The position numbers and the translations under genes are program-made. A DNA stretch of 64,000 bases from Alitta virens (lineage: Eukaryota > Annelida > Polychaeta > Phyllodocida > Nereididae), in the NCBI GenBank assembly GCA_932294295.1, contig OW028574.1, forward strand, positions 26,606,145 to 26,670,144. Reading direction: 5' to 3'. The notes under the pieces were generated by a model. It searched no databases. It was not told the origin of the DNA and saw only the letters and a program-made list of their open reading frames with translations. Below, one piece after another: positions 23,960-36,493 of this stretch (positions within the stretch are counted from its first letter, which is position 1; the number at the start of each line of letters is the position of its first letter).

Positions 23960-25215
23960 TTGTTAACTGTTAATGTTGTTAACTGTTAATGTTGTAAACT
24001 GTTAATGTTGCCAGCTTATTGTTGTTGACAGCTTAATGTTGTTGATAGCTTAATGTTGACAGCTTAATGTTGACAGCTTAATGTTGTTGACAGCCTAATT
24101 TTGTTGACAGCTTAATGTTGACAGCTTAATGTTGACAGCTTAATGTTGACAGCTTAATGTTGACAGCTTAATGTTGACAGCTTAATGTTGACAGCTTAAT
24201 GTTGACAGCTTAATGTTGTTAACTGTTAATGTTGTAAACTGCTAATGTTGCCAGCTTATTGTTGTTGACAGCTTAATGTTGTTGATAGCTTAATGTTGAC
24301 AGCTTAATGTTGTTGACAGCTTAATTTTGTTGACAGCTTAATGTTGACAGCTTAATGTTGACAGCTTAATGTTGACAGCTTAATGTTGACAGCTTAATGT
24401 TGACAGCTTAATGTTGACAGCTTAATGTTGACAGCTTAATGTTGACAGCCTAATGTTGACAGCTAAATGTTGACAGCTAAATGTTGACAGCTTAATGTTG
24501 ACAGCTTAATGTTGACAGCTTAATGTTGACAGCTTTATGTTGACAGCTTAATGTTGACAGCTTAATGTTGACAGCTTAATGTTGACAGCCTAAAGTTGAC
24601 AGCCTAATGTTGACAGCTTAATGTTGTTGACGGTTAATTTTGACAGCTTAATGTTGTTGACAGCTTAATGTTGTTGCCAGCTTAATGTTGTTGACAGCTT
24701 AATGTTGACAGCCTAATATTGTTGACAGTTACTTTTGACAGCTTAATGTTGTTGACAGCTTAATGTTGACAGCTTAATGTTGACAGCTTAATGTTGACAG
24801 CTTAATGTTGACAGCTTGATGTTGACAGCCTAAAGTTGACAGCCTAATGTTGACAGCTTAATGTTGTTGACGGTTAATTTTGACAGCTTAATGTTGTTGA
24901 CAGCTTAATGTTGTTGCCAGCTTAATGTTGTTGACAGCTTAATGTTGACAGCCTAATATTGTTGACAGTTAATTTTGACAGCTTAATGTTGTTGACAGCT
25001 TAATGTTGTTGACAGCTTAATGTTGTTGACAGCTTAATGTTGTTGACAGCTTAATGTTGTTGACAGCTTAATGTTGTTGACAGCTTAATGTTGACAGCTT
25101 AATGTTGACAGCTTAATGTTGACAGCTTAATGTTGACAGCTTAATGTTGACAACTTAATGTTGACAGCTTAATGTTGACAGCTTAATGTTGACAGCTTAA
25201 TGTTGACAGCTTAAT
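23960..25215 (+). repeat. D domain copy (HOR 4.65 kb, copy 2)
   Basis: Three-unit block 23960-24007, marker GACAGCCTAATTTTG at 24089, two-unit block 24216-24247 ending CTGCTAATG, CTAAATG units, GACGG at 24629 and 24869. The GACGG spacing is 240 bp, one 17-mer shorter than the usual 257. Landmarks lie 4,643 bp after those of the previous D domain. Before GGTGAC at 25216 there is a run of six consecutive 17-mers near 24,990-25,090, longer than in other D copies. Confidence 0.83.
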
Positions 25216-27393
25216 GGTGACAGCTTAATGTTGTTGATAGCTTAATGTTGTTGATAGCTTAATGTTGACAGCATAATGTTGTTGACAGCTTAATGTTGTT
25301 GATAGCTTAATGTTGTTGATAGCTTAATGTTGACAGCTTAATGTTGACAGCTTTATGTTGTTGACAGCTTAATGTTGACAGCTTAATGTTGACAGCTTAA
25401 TGTTGACAGCTTAATGTTGACAGCTTAATGTTGACAGCTTAATGTTGACAGCTTAATGTTGACAGCTTAATGTTGACAGCTTATTGTTGACAGCTTAATG
25501 TTGACAGCTTAGTGTTGACAGCCTAATGTTGACAGCCTAATGTTGACAGCTTAATGTTGACAGCTTAATGCTGACAGCTTAATGTTGACAGCCTATTGTT
25601 GACAGCTTAATGTTGTTGAAAGCTTAATGTTGACAGCTTAATGTTGACAGCTTAATGTTGACAGCTTAATGTTGTTAACTGTTAATGTTGTTAACTGTTA
25701 ATGTTGTTAACTGTTAATGTTGTTAACTGTTAATGTTGTAAACTGTTAATGTTGTTAACTGTTAATGTTGTTAACTGTTAATGCTGTTAACTGTTAATGC
25801 TGTTAACTGTTAATGTTGCCAGCTTAATGTTGTTGCCAGCTTAATGTTGTTGACAGCTTAATGTTGACAGCCTAATGTTGTTGACGGTTAATTTTGACAA
25901 CTTAATTTTGACAACTTAATGTTGACAGCTCAATGTTGACAGCTTAATGTTGTTGACAGCTTAATGTTGTTGATAGCTTAATGTTGTTGATAGCTTAATG
26001 TTGACAGCTTAATGTTGACAGCTTATTGTTGACAGCTTAATGTTGACAGCTTATTGTTGACAGCTTAATGTTGACAGCTTAGTGTTGACAGCCTAATGTT
26101 GACAGCCTAATGTTGACAGCTTAATGTTGACAGCTTAATGTTGACAGCTTAATGTTGACAGCTTAATGCTGACAGCTTAATGTTGACAGCCTATTGTTGA
26201 CAGCTTAATGTTGTTGAAAGCTTAATGTTGACAGCTTAATGTTGACAGCTTAATGTTGACAGCTTAATGTTGTTAACTGTTAATGTTGTTAACTTATAAT
26301 GTTGTTAACTGTTAATGTTGTTAACTGTTAATGTTGTTAACTGTTAATGTTGTTAACTGTTAATGTTGTTAACTGTTAATGCTGTTAACTGTTAATGCTG
26401 TTAACTGTTAATGCTGTTAACTGTTAATGTTGCCAGCTTAATGTTGTTGCCAGCTTAATGTTGTTGCCAGCTTAATGTTGTTGACAGCTTAATGTTGACA
26501 GCCTAATGTTGTTGACGGTTAATTTTGACAACTTAATTTTCACAACTTAATGTTGACAGCTCAATGTTGACAGCTTAATGTTGTTGACAGCTTAATGTTG
26601 TTGATAGCTTAATGTTGTTGATAGCTTAATGTTGACAGCTTAATGTTGACAGCTTAATGTTGTTGACAGCTTAATGTTGACAGCTTAATGTTGACAGCTT
26701 AATGTTGACAGCTTAATGTTGACAGCTTAATGTTGACAGCTTAATGTTGACAGCTTAATGTTGACAGCTTATTGTTGACAGCTTAATGTTGACAGCTTAA
26801 TGTTGACAGCTTAATGTTGTTAACTGTTAATGTTGTTAACTGTTAATGTTGTTAACTCTTAATGTTGTTAACTGTTAATGTTGTTAACTGTTAATATTGT
26901 AAACTGTTAATGTTGTTAACTGTTAATGTTGTTAACTGTTAATGTTGTTAACTGTTAATGTTGTTAACTGTTAATGTTGCCAGCTTAATGTTGTTGACAG
27001 CTCAATGTTGACAGCTTAATGTTGTTGACAGCTTAATGTTGTTGATAGCTTAATGTTGTTGATAGCTTAATGTTGACAGCTTAATGTTGTTAACTGTTAA
27101 TGTTGTTAACTGTTAATGTTGTTAACTGTTAATGTTGTAAACTGTTAATGTTGTTAACTGTTAATGTTGTTAACTGTTAATGTTGTTAACTGTTAATGTT
27201 GTTAACTGTTAATGTTGTTAACTGTTAATGTTGTAAACTGTTAATGTTGTAAACTGTTAATGTTGTTAACTGTTAATGTTGTTAACTGTTAATGCTGTTA
27301 ACTGTTAATGCTGTTAACTGTTAATGTTGCCAGCTTAATGTTGTTGCCAGCTTAATGTTGTTGACAGCTTAATGTTGACAGCCTAATGTTGTT
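25216..27393 (+). repeat. Cassette part of HOR 4.65 kb, copy 2, shortened
   Basis: 16-mer blocks 25672-25815 (9), 26270-26429 (10), 26817-26976 (10), 27087-27326 (15). GACGG at 25883 and 26514, with 27394 at the end. Offsets from copy 1 are 4,649 (21234/25883), 4,707 (21807/26514) and 4,658 (22736/27394), so length differences are small multiples of units. The block at 26270 has a private TTATAATG unit near 26293 and three CTGTTAAC units where other copies have two. This copy passes without a break into the 8.1 kb HOR. Confidence 0.82.
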
Positions 27394-28401
27394 GACGGTT
27401 AATTTTGACAACTTAATTTTCACAACTTAATGTTGACAGCTCAATGTTGACAGCTTAATGTTGTTGACAGCTTAATGTTGTTGATAGCTCAATGTTGTTG
27501 ATAGCTTAATGTTGGCAGCTTAATGTTGACAGCTTAATGTTGTTGACAGCTTAATGTTGACAGCTTAATGTTGACAGCTTAATGTTGACAGCTTAATGTT
27601 GACAGCTTAATGTTGACAGCTTAATGTTGACAGCTTAATGTTGACAGCTTAATGTTGACAGCTTATTGTTGACAGCTTATTGTTGACAGCTTAATGTTGA
27701 CAGCTTAATGTTGACAGCTTAATGTTGTTAACTGTTAATGTTGTTAACTGTTAATGTTGTTAACTGTTAATGTTGTTAACTGTTAATGTTGTTAACTGTT
27801 AATGTTGTTAACTGTTAATATTGTAAACTGTTAATGTTGTTAACTGTTAATGTTGTTAACTGTTAATGTTGTTAACTGTTAATGTTGTTAACTGTTAATG
27901 TTGTTAACTGTTAATGTTGCCAGCTTAATGTTGTTGCCAGCTTAATGTTGTTGACAGCTCAATGTTGACAGCTTAATGTTGTTGACAGCTTAATGTTGTT
28001 GATAGCTTAATGTTGTTGATAGCTTAATGTTGACAGCTTAATGTTGACAGCCTATTGTTGCCAGCTTAATGTTGTTGCCAGCTTAATGTTGTTGACAGCT
28101 TAATGTTGACAGCTTAATGTTGACAGCCTATTGTTGACAGCTTAATGTTGTTGAAAGCTTAATGTTGACAGCTTAATGTTGACAGCTAAATGTTGACAGC
28201 TTAATGTTGTTAACTGTTAATGTTGTTAACTGTTAATGTTGTTAACTGTTAATGTTGTTAACTGTTAATGTTGTAAACTGTTAATGTTGTTAACTGTTAA
28301 TGTTGTTAACTGTTAATGTTGTTAACTGTTAATGTTGCCAGCTTAATGTTGTTGCCAGCTTAATGTTGTTGACAGCTTAATGTTGACAGCCTAATGTTGT
28401 T

Positions 28402-30287
28402 GACGGTTAATTTTGACAACTTAATTTTCACAACTTAATGTTGACAGCTCAATGTTGACAGCTTAATGTTGTTGACAGCTTAATGTTGTTGATAGCTTAA
28501 TGTTGTTGACAGCTTAATGTTGACAGCTTAATGTTGACAGCTTAATGTTGTTGACAGCTTAATGTTGTTGACAGCTTAATGTTGACAGCTTAATGTTGAC
28601 AGCTTAATGTTGACAGCTTAATGTTGACAGCTTAATGTTGAAAGCCTAATGTTGACAGCCTAAAGTTGACAGCTTAATGTTGACAGCTTAATGTTGACAG
28701 CTTAATGTTGACAACTTATTGTTGACAGCTTAATGTTGACAGCTTATTGTTGACAGCTTAATGTTGACAGCTTAATGTTGACAGCTTAATGTTGACAGCC
28801 TAATGTTGACAGCCTAAAGTTGACAGCTTAATGTTGACAGCTTAATGTTGACAGCTTTATGTTGACAACTTATTGTTGACAGCTTAATGTTGACAGCTTA
28901 ATGTTGACAGCCTAATGTTGACAGGCTAATGTTGACAGCTTAATGTTGACAGCTTAATGTTGACAGCTTAATGTTGACAGCTTAATGTTGACAGCTTAAT
29001 GTTGTTAACTGTTAATGTTGTTAACTGTTAATGTTGTAAACTGTTAATGTTGCCAGCTTATTGTTGTTGACAGCTTAATGTTGTTGATAGCTTAATGTTG
29101 ACAGCCTAATGTTGACAGGCTAATGTTGACAGCTTAATGTTGACAGCTTAATGTTGACAGCTTAATGTTGACAGCTTAATGTTGACAGCTTAATGTTGAC
29201 AGCTTAATGTTGACAGCTTAATGTTGTTAACTGTTAATGTTGTTAACTGTTAATGTTGTAAACTGTTAATGTTGCCAGCTTATTGTTGTTGACAGCTTAA
29301 TGTTGTTGATAGCTTAATGTTGACAGCTTAATGCTGTTGACAGCCTAATTTTGTTGACAGCTTAATGTTGACAGCTTAATGTTGACAGCTTAATGTTGAC
29401 AGCTTAATGTTGACAGCTTAATGTTGACAGCTTAATGTTGACAGCTTAATGTTGACAGCTTAATGTTGACAGCTTAATGTTGACAGCTTAATGTTGACAG
29501 CTTAATGGTGACAGCTTAATGGTGACAGCTTAATGTTGTTGATAGCTTAATGTTGTTGATAGCTTAATGTTGACAGCATAATGTTGTTGACAGCTTAATG
29601 TTGTTGATAGCTTAATGTTGTTGATAGCTTAATGTTGACAGCTTAATGTTGACAGCTTAATGTTGTTGACAGCTTAATGTTGACAGCTTAATGTTGACAG
29701 CTTAATGTTGACAGCTTATTGTTGACAGCGTATTGTTGACAGCTTAATGTTGACAGCTTAGTGTTGACAGCCTAATGTTGACAGCCTAATGTTGACAGCT
29801 TAATGTTGACAGCTTAATGTTGACAGCTTAATGTTGACAGCTTAATGCTGACAGCTTAATGTTGACAGCCTATTGTTGACAGCTTAATGTTGTTGAGAGC
29901 TTAATGTTGACAGCTTAATGTTGACAGCTTAATGTTGACAGCTTAATGTTGTTAACTGTTAATGTTGTTAACTGTTAATATTGTTAACTGTTAATGTTGT
30001 TAACTGTTAATGTTGTTAACTGTTAATGTTGTTAACTGTTAATGTTGTAAACTGTTAATGTTGTAAACTGTTAATGTTGTTAACTGTTAATGTTGTTAAC
30101 TGTTAATGTTGTTAACTGTTAATGTTGTTAACTGTTAATGTTGTTAACTGTTAATGTTGTAAACTGTTAATGTTGTAAACTGTTAATGTTGTTAACTGTT
30201 AATGTTGTTAACTGTTAATGTTGCCAGCTTAATGTTGTTGCCAGCTTAATGTTGTTGACAGCTTAATGTTGACAGCCTAATGTTGTT
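28402..30287 (+). repeat. Module M copy 1 (about 1.9 kb)
   Basis: M runs from a GACGG element preceded by an 8-unit 16-mer block to the next GACGG. Order: ACAAC pair, TCAATG, three 17-mers of which only the middle one is GATAGC, paired CCTAATG/CCTAAAG, ACAACTTATTG, CCTAATG/GGCTAATG, a 3-unit 16-mer block (29002-29049), TTGCCAGCTTATTG, a second CCTAATG/GGCTAATG, another 3-unit block (29224-29271), GCTGTTGACAGCC at about 29334, GGTGAC units (29507, 29521), GATAGC 17-mers, GCATAATG, GCGTATTG at 29729, TTAGTG, CCTATTG, GAGAGC at 29895, then a long 16-mer block (29949-30220, 17 units). This copy has two GGTGAC units where the later five have three. Confidence 0.85.
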
Positions 30288-33200
30288 GACGGTTAATTTT
30301 GACAACTTAATTTTGACAACTTAATGTTGACAGCTCAATGTTGACAGCTTAATGTTGTTGACAGCTTAATGTTGTTGATAGCTTAATGTTGTTGATAGCT
30401 TAATGTTGACAGCTTAATGTTGACAGCTTAATGTTGTTGACAGCTTAATGTTGACAGCATAATGTTGACAGCTTAATGTTGACAGCTTAATGTTGACAGC
30501 TTAATGTTGACAGCTTATTGTTGACAGCTTATTGTTGACAGCTTAATGTTGACAGCTTAATGTTGACAGCTTAATGTTGTTAACTGTTAATGTTGTTAAC
30601 TGTTAATGTTGTTAACTGTTAATGTTGTAAACTGTTAATGTTGTTAACTGTTAATGTTGTTAACTGTTAATGTTGTTAACTGTTAATGTTGCTAACTGTT
30701 AATGTTGTAAACTGTTAATGTTGTTAACTGTTAATGTTGTTAACTGTTAATGTTGTTAACTGTTAATGTTGCCAGCTTAATGTTGTTGCCAGCTTAATGT
30801 TGTTGACAGCTTAATGTTGACAGCCTAATGTTGTTGACGGTTAATTTTGACAACTTAATTTTCACAACTTAATGTTGACAGCTCAATGTTGACAGCTTAA
30901 TGTTGTTGACAGCTTAATGTTGTTGATAGCTTAATGTTGTTGATAGCTTAATGTTGACAGCTTAATGTTGACAGCTTAATGTTGTTGACAGCTTAATGTT
31001 GACAGCTTAATGTTGACAGCTTAATGTTGACAGCTTAATGTTGACAGCTTAATGTTGACAGCTTATTGTTGACAGCTTATTGTTGACAGCTTAATGTTGA
31101 CAGCTTAATGTTGACAGCTTAATGTTGTTAACTGTTAATGTTGTTAACTGTTAATGTTGTTAACTGTTAATGTTGTTAACTGTTAATGTTGTTAACTGTT
31201 AATGTTGTTAACTGTTAATGTTGTTAACTGTTAATGTTGCCAGCTTAATGTTGTTGCCAGCTTAATGTTGTTGACAGCTCAATGTTGACAGCTTAATGTT
31301 GTTGACAGCTTAATGTTGTTGATAGCTTAATGTTGTTGATAGCTTAATGTTGACAGCTTAATGTTGTTAACTGTTAATGTTGTTAACTGTTAATCTTGTT
31401 AACTGTTAATATTGTAAACTGTTAATGTTGTTAACTGTTAATGTTGTTAACTGTTAATGTTGTTAACTGTTAATGTTGTTAACTGTTAATGTTGCCAGCT
31501 TAATGTTGTTACCAGCTTAATGTTGTTGACAGCTTAATGTTGACATCCTAATGTTGTTGACGGTTAATTTTGACAACTTAATTTTCACAACTTAATGTTG
31601 ACAGCTTAATGTTGACAGCTTAATGTTGTTGACAGCTTAATGTTGTTGATAGCTTAATGTTGTTGATAGCTTAATGTTGACAGCTTAATGTTGACAGCTT
31701 AATGTTGACAGCTTAATGTTGTTGACAGCTTAATGTTGACAGCTTAATGTTGACAGCTTAATGTTGACAGCTTAATGTTGACAGCTTATTGTTGACAGCT
31801 TAATGTTGACAGCTTAATGTTGACAGCTTAATGTTGACAGCCTAATGTTGACAGCCTAAGGTTGACAACTTAATGTTGACAGCTTAATGTTGACAGCTTA
31901 ATGTTGACAACTTATTGTTGACAGCTTAATGTTGACAGCTTAATGTTGACAGCTTAATGTTGACAGCCTAATGTTGACAGGCTAATGTTGACAGCTTAAT
32001 GTTGACAGCTTAATGTTGACAGCTTATTGTTGACAGCTTATTGTTGACAGCTTAATGTTGACAGCTTAGTGTTGACAGCCTAATGTTGACAGCCTAATGT
32101 TGACAGCTTAATGTTGACAGCTTAATGTTGACAGCCTAATGTTGACAGCTTAATGTTGACAGCTTAATGTTGACAGCTTAATGTTGACAGCTTAATGTTG
32201 ACAGCTTAATGTTGACAGCTTAATGTTGACAGCTTATTGTTGACAGCTTAATGTTGACAGCTTAATGTTGACAGCTTAATGTTGTTAACTGTTAATGTTG
32301 TTAACTGTTAATGTTGTTAACTGTTAATGTTGTTAACTGTTAATGTTGTTAACTGTTAATATTGTAAACTGTTAATGTTGTTAACTGTTAATGTTGTTAA
32401 CTGTTAATGTTGTTAACTGTTAATGTTGTTAACTGTTAATGTTGCCAGCTTAATGTTGTTGCCAGCTTAATGTTGTTGACAGCTCAATGTTGACAGCTTA
32501 ATGTTGTTGACAGCTTAATGTTGTTGATAGCTTAATGTTGTTGATAGCTTAATGTTGACAGCTTAATGTTGTTAACTGTTAATGTTGTTAACTGTTAATG
32601 TTGTTAACTGTTAATATTGTTAACTGTTAATGTTGTTAACTGTTAATGTTGTTAACTGTTAATGTTGTTAACTGTTAATGTTGTTAACTGTTAATGTTGT
32701 TAACTGTTAATGTTGCCAGCTTAATGTTGTTACCAGCTTAATGTTGTTGACAGCTTAATGTTGACATCCTAATGTTGTTGACGGTTAATTTTGACAACTT
32801 AATTTTGACAACTTAATGTTGACAGCTTAATGTTGACAGCTTAATGTTGTTGACAGCTTAATGTTGTTGATAGCTTAATGTTGTTGATAGCTTAATGTTG
32901 ACAGCTTAATGTTGACAGCTTAATGTTGTTGACAGCTTAATGTTGACAGCTTAATGTTGACAGCTTAATGTTGACAGCTTAATGTTGACAGCTTATTGTT
33001 GACAGCTTAATGTTGACAGCTTAATGTTGACAGCTTAATGTTGACAGCCTAATGTTGACAGCCTAAGGTTGACAGCTTAATGTTGACAGCTTAATGTTGA
33101 CAGCTTAATGTTGACAACTTATTGTTGACAGCTTAATGTTGACAGCTTAATGTTGACAGCCTAATGTTGACAGGCTAATGTTGACAGCTTAATGTTGACA

Positions 33201-33644
33201 GCTTAATGTTGACAGCTTATTGTTGACAGCTTATTGTTGACAGCTTAATGTTGACAGCTTAGTGTTGACAGCCTAATGTTGACAGCCTAATGTTGACAGC
33301 TTAATGTTGACAGCTTAATGTTGACAGCTTAATGTTGACAGCTTAATGTTGACAGCTTAATGTTGACAGCCTATTGTTGACAGCTTAATGTTGTTGAAAG
33401 CTTAATGTTGACAGCTTAATGTTGACAGCTAAATGTTGACAGCTTAATGTTGTTAACTGTTAATGTTGTTAACTGTTAATGTTGTTAACTGTTAATGTTG
33501 TTAACTGTTAATGTTGTAAACTGTTAATGTTGTTAACTGTTAATGTTGTTAACTGTTAATGTTGTTAACTGTTAATGTTGCCAGCTTAATGTTGTTGCCA
33601 GCTTAATGTTGTTGACAGCTTAATGTTGACAGCCTAATGTTGTT

Positions 33645-35500
33645 GACGGTTAATTTTGACAACTTAATTTTCACAACTTAATGTTGACAGCTCAATGTTG
33701 ACAGCTTAATGTTGTTGACAGCTTAATGTTGTTGATAGCTTAATGTTGTTGACAGCTTAATGTTGACAGCTTAATGTTGACAGCTTAATGTTGTTGACAG
33801 CTTAATGTTGTTGACAGCTTAATGTTGACAGCTTAATGTTGACAGCTTAATGTTGACAGCTTAATGTTGACAGCTTAATGTTGACAGCCTAATGTTGACA
33901 GCCTAAAGTTGACAGCTTAATGTTGACAGCTTAATGTTGACAGCTTAATGTTGACAACTTATTGTTGACAGCTTAATGTTGACAGCTTATTGCTGACAGC
34001 TTAATGTTGACAGCTTAATGTTGACAGCTTAATGTTGACAGCCTAATGTTGACAGCCTAAAGTTGACAGCTTAATGTTGACAGCTTAATGTTGACAGCTT
34101 AATGTTGACAACTTATTGTTGACAGCTTAATGTTGACAGCTTAATGTTGACAGCCTAATGTTGACAGGCTAATGTTGACAGCTTAATGTTGACAGCTTAA
34201 TGTTGACAGCTTAATGTTGACAGCTTAATGTTGTTAACTGTTAATGTTGTTAACTGTTAATGTTGTAAACTGTTAATGTTGCCAGCTTATTGTTGTTGAC
34301 AGCTTAATGTTGTTGATAGCTTAATGTTGACAGCCTAATGTTGACAGGCTAATGTTGACAGCTTAATGTTGACAGCTTAATGTTGACAGCTTAATGTTGA
34401 CAGCTTAATGTTGACAGCTTAATGTTGACAGCTTAATGTTGACAGCTTAATGTTGACAGCTTAATGTTGTTAACTGTTAATGTTGTTAACTGTTAATGTT
34501 GTAAACTGTTAATGTTGCCAGCTTATTGTTGTTGACAGCTTAATGTTGTTGATAGCTTAATGTTGACAGCTTAATGCTGTTGACAGCCTAATTTTGTTGA
34601 CAGCTTAATGTTGACAGCTTAATGTTGACAGCTTAATGTTGACAGCTTAATGTTGACAGCTTAATGTTGACAGCTTAATGTTGACAGCTTAATGTTGACA
34701 GCTTAATGTTGACAGCTTAATGGTGACAGCTTAATGGTGACAGCTTAATGGTGACAGCTTAATGTTGTTGATAGCTTAATGTTGTTGATAGCTTAATGTT
34801 GACAGCATAATGTTGTTGACAGCTTAATGTTGTTGATAGCTTAATGTTGTTGATAGCTTAATGTTGACAGCTTAATGTTGACAGCTTAATGTTGTTGACA
34901 GCTTAATGTTGACAGCTTAATGTTGACAGCTTAATGTTGACAGCTTATTGTTGACAGCGTATTGTTGACAGCTTAATGTTGACAGCTTAGTGTTGACAGC
35001 CTAATGTTGACAGCCTAATGTTGACAGCTTAATGTTGACAGCTTAATGCTGACAGCTTAATGTTGACAGCTTAATGCTGACAGCTTAATGTTGACAGCCT
35101 ATTGTTGACAGCTTAATGTTGTTGAGAGCTTAATGTTGACAGCTTAATGTTGACAGCTTAATGTTGACAGCTTAATGTTGTTAACTGTTAATGTTGTTAA
35201 CTGTTAATGTTGTTAACTGTTAATGTTGTTAACTGTTAATGTTGTTAACTGTTAATGTTGTTAACTGTTAATGTTGTAAACTGTTAATGTTGTAAACTGT
35301 TAATGTTGTTAACTGTTAATGTTGTTAACTGTTAATGTTGTTAACTGTTAATGTTGTTAACTGTTAATGTTGTAAACTGTTAATGTTGTAAACTGTTAAT
35401 GTTGTTAACTGTTAATGTTGTTAACTGTTAATGTTGCCAGCTTAATGTTGTTGCCAGCTTAATGTTGTTGACAGCTTAATGTTGACAGCCTAATGTTGTT
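33645..35500 (+). repeat. Module M copy 2
   Basis: Length 1,856 bp, the shortest of six. 3-unit blocks 34231-34278 and 34467-34514, GGTGAC three times (34722, 34736, 34750), GCGTATTG at 34958, GAGAGC at 35124, final 16-mer block of 16 units (35178-35433). Private features: TTATTGCTGAC near 33990, and two TTAATGCTGAC units close together around 35045-35075 where other copies have one. Followed by a 993-bp interval instead of the usual 514-548 bp, because the 8.1 kb HOR restarts here. Confidence 0.83.
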
Positions 35501-36493
35501 GACGGTTAATTTTGACAACTTAATTTTGACAACTTAATGTTGACAGCTCAATGTTGACAGCTTAATGTTGTTGACAGCTTAATGTTGTTGATAGCTTAAT
35601 GTTGTTGATAGCTTAATGTTGACAGCTTAATGTTGACAGCTTAATGTTGTTGACAGCTTAATGTTGACAGCTTAATGTTGACAGCTTAATGTTGACAGCT
35701 TAATGTTGACAGCTTAATGTTGACAGCTTAATGTTGACAGCTTAATGTTGACAGCTTATTGTTGACAGCTTATTGTTGACAGCTTAATGTTGACAGCTTA
35801 ATGTTGACAGCTTAATGTTGTTAACTGTTAATGTTGTTAACTGTTAATGTTGTTAACTGTTAATGTTGTTAACTGTTAATGTTGTTAACTGTTAATGTTG
35901 TTAACTGTTAATGTTGTTAACTGTTAATATTGTAAACTGTTAATGTTGTTAACTGTTAATGTTGTTAACTGTTAATGTTGTTAACTGTTAATGTTGTTAA
36001 CTGTTAATGTTGTTAACTGTTAATGTTGCCAGCTTAATGTTGTTGCCAGCTTAATGTTGTTGACAGCTCAATGTTGACAGCTTAATGTTGTTGACAGCTT
36101 AATGTTGTTGATAGCTTAATGTTGTTGATAGCTTAATGTTGACAGCTTAATGTTGACAGCCTATTGTTGCCAGCTTAATGTTGTTGCCAGCTTAATGTTG
36201 TTGACAGCTTAATGTTGACAGCTTAATGTTGACAGCCTATTGTTGACAGCTTAATGTTGTTGAAAGCTTAATGTTGACAGCTTAATGTTGACAGCTAAAT
36301 GTTGACAGCTTAATGTTGTTAACTGTTAATGTTGTTAACTGTTAATGTTGTTAACTGTTAATGTTGTTAACTGTTAATGTTGTAAACTGTTAATGTTGTT
36401 AACTGTTAATGTTGTTAACTGTTAATGTTGTTAACTGTTAATGTTGCCAGCTTAATGTTGTTGACAGCTTAATGTTGACAGCCTAATGTTGTT

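Larger units (their letters stand above)
27394..35500 (+). repeat. 8.1 kb higher-order repeat, copy 1
   Basis: Landmark GACGG elements at 27394, 28402, 30288, 30836, 31559, 32780, 33645 (intervals 1008, 1886, 548, 723, 1221, 865, then 1856 to 35501). 16-mer blocks: 27725-27916 (12), 28207-28334 (8), 29002-29049 (3), 29224-29271 (3), 29949-30220 (17), 30577-30768 (12), 31125-31236 (7), 31364-31491 (8), 32282-32441 (10), 32569-32712 (9), 33450-33577 (8), 34231-34278 (3), 34467-34514 (3), 35178-35433 (16). Diagnostic joins seen only in this HOR: CCTATTGTTGCCAGC at 28051 and GAAAGCCTAATG near 28640. Two M modules lie inside (28402 and 33645). The copy following at about +8.1 kb has the same order with unit counts changed by at most one. 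Confidence 0.88.
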
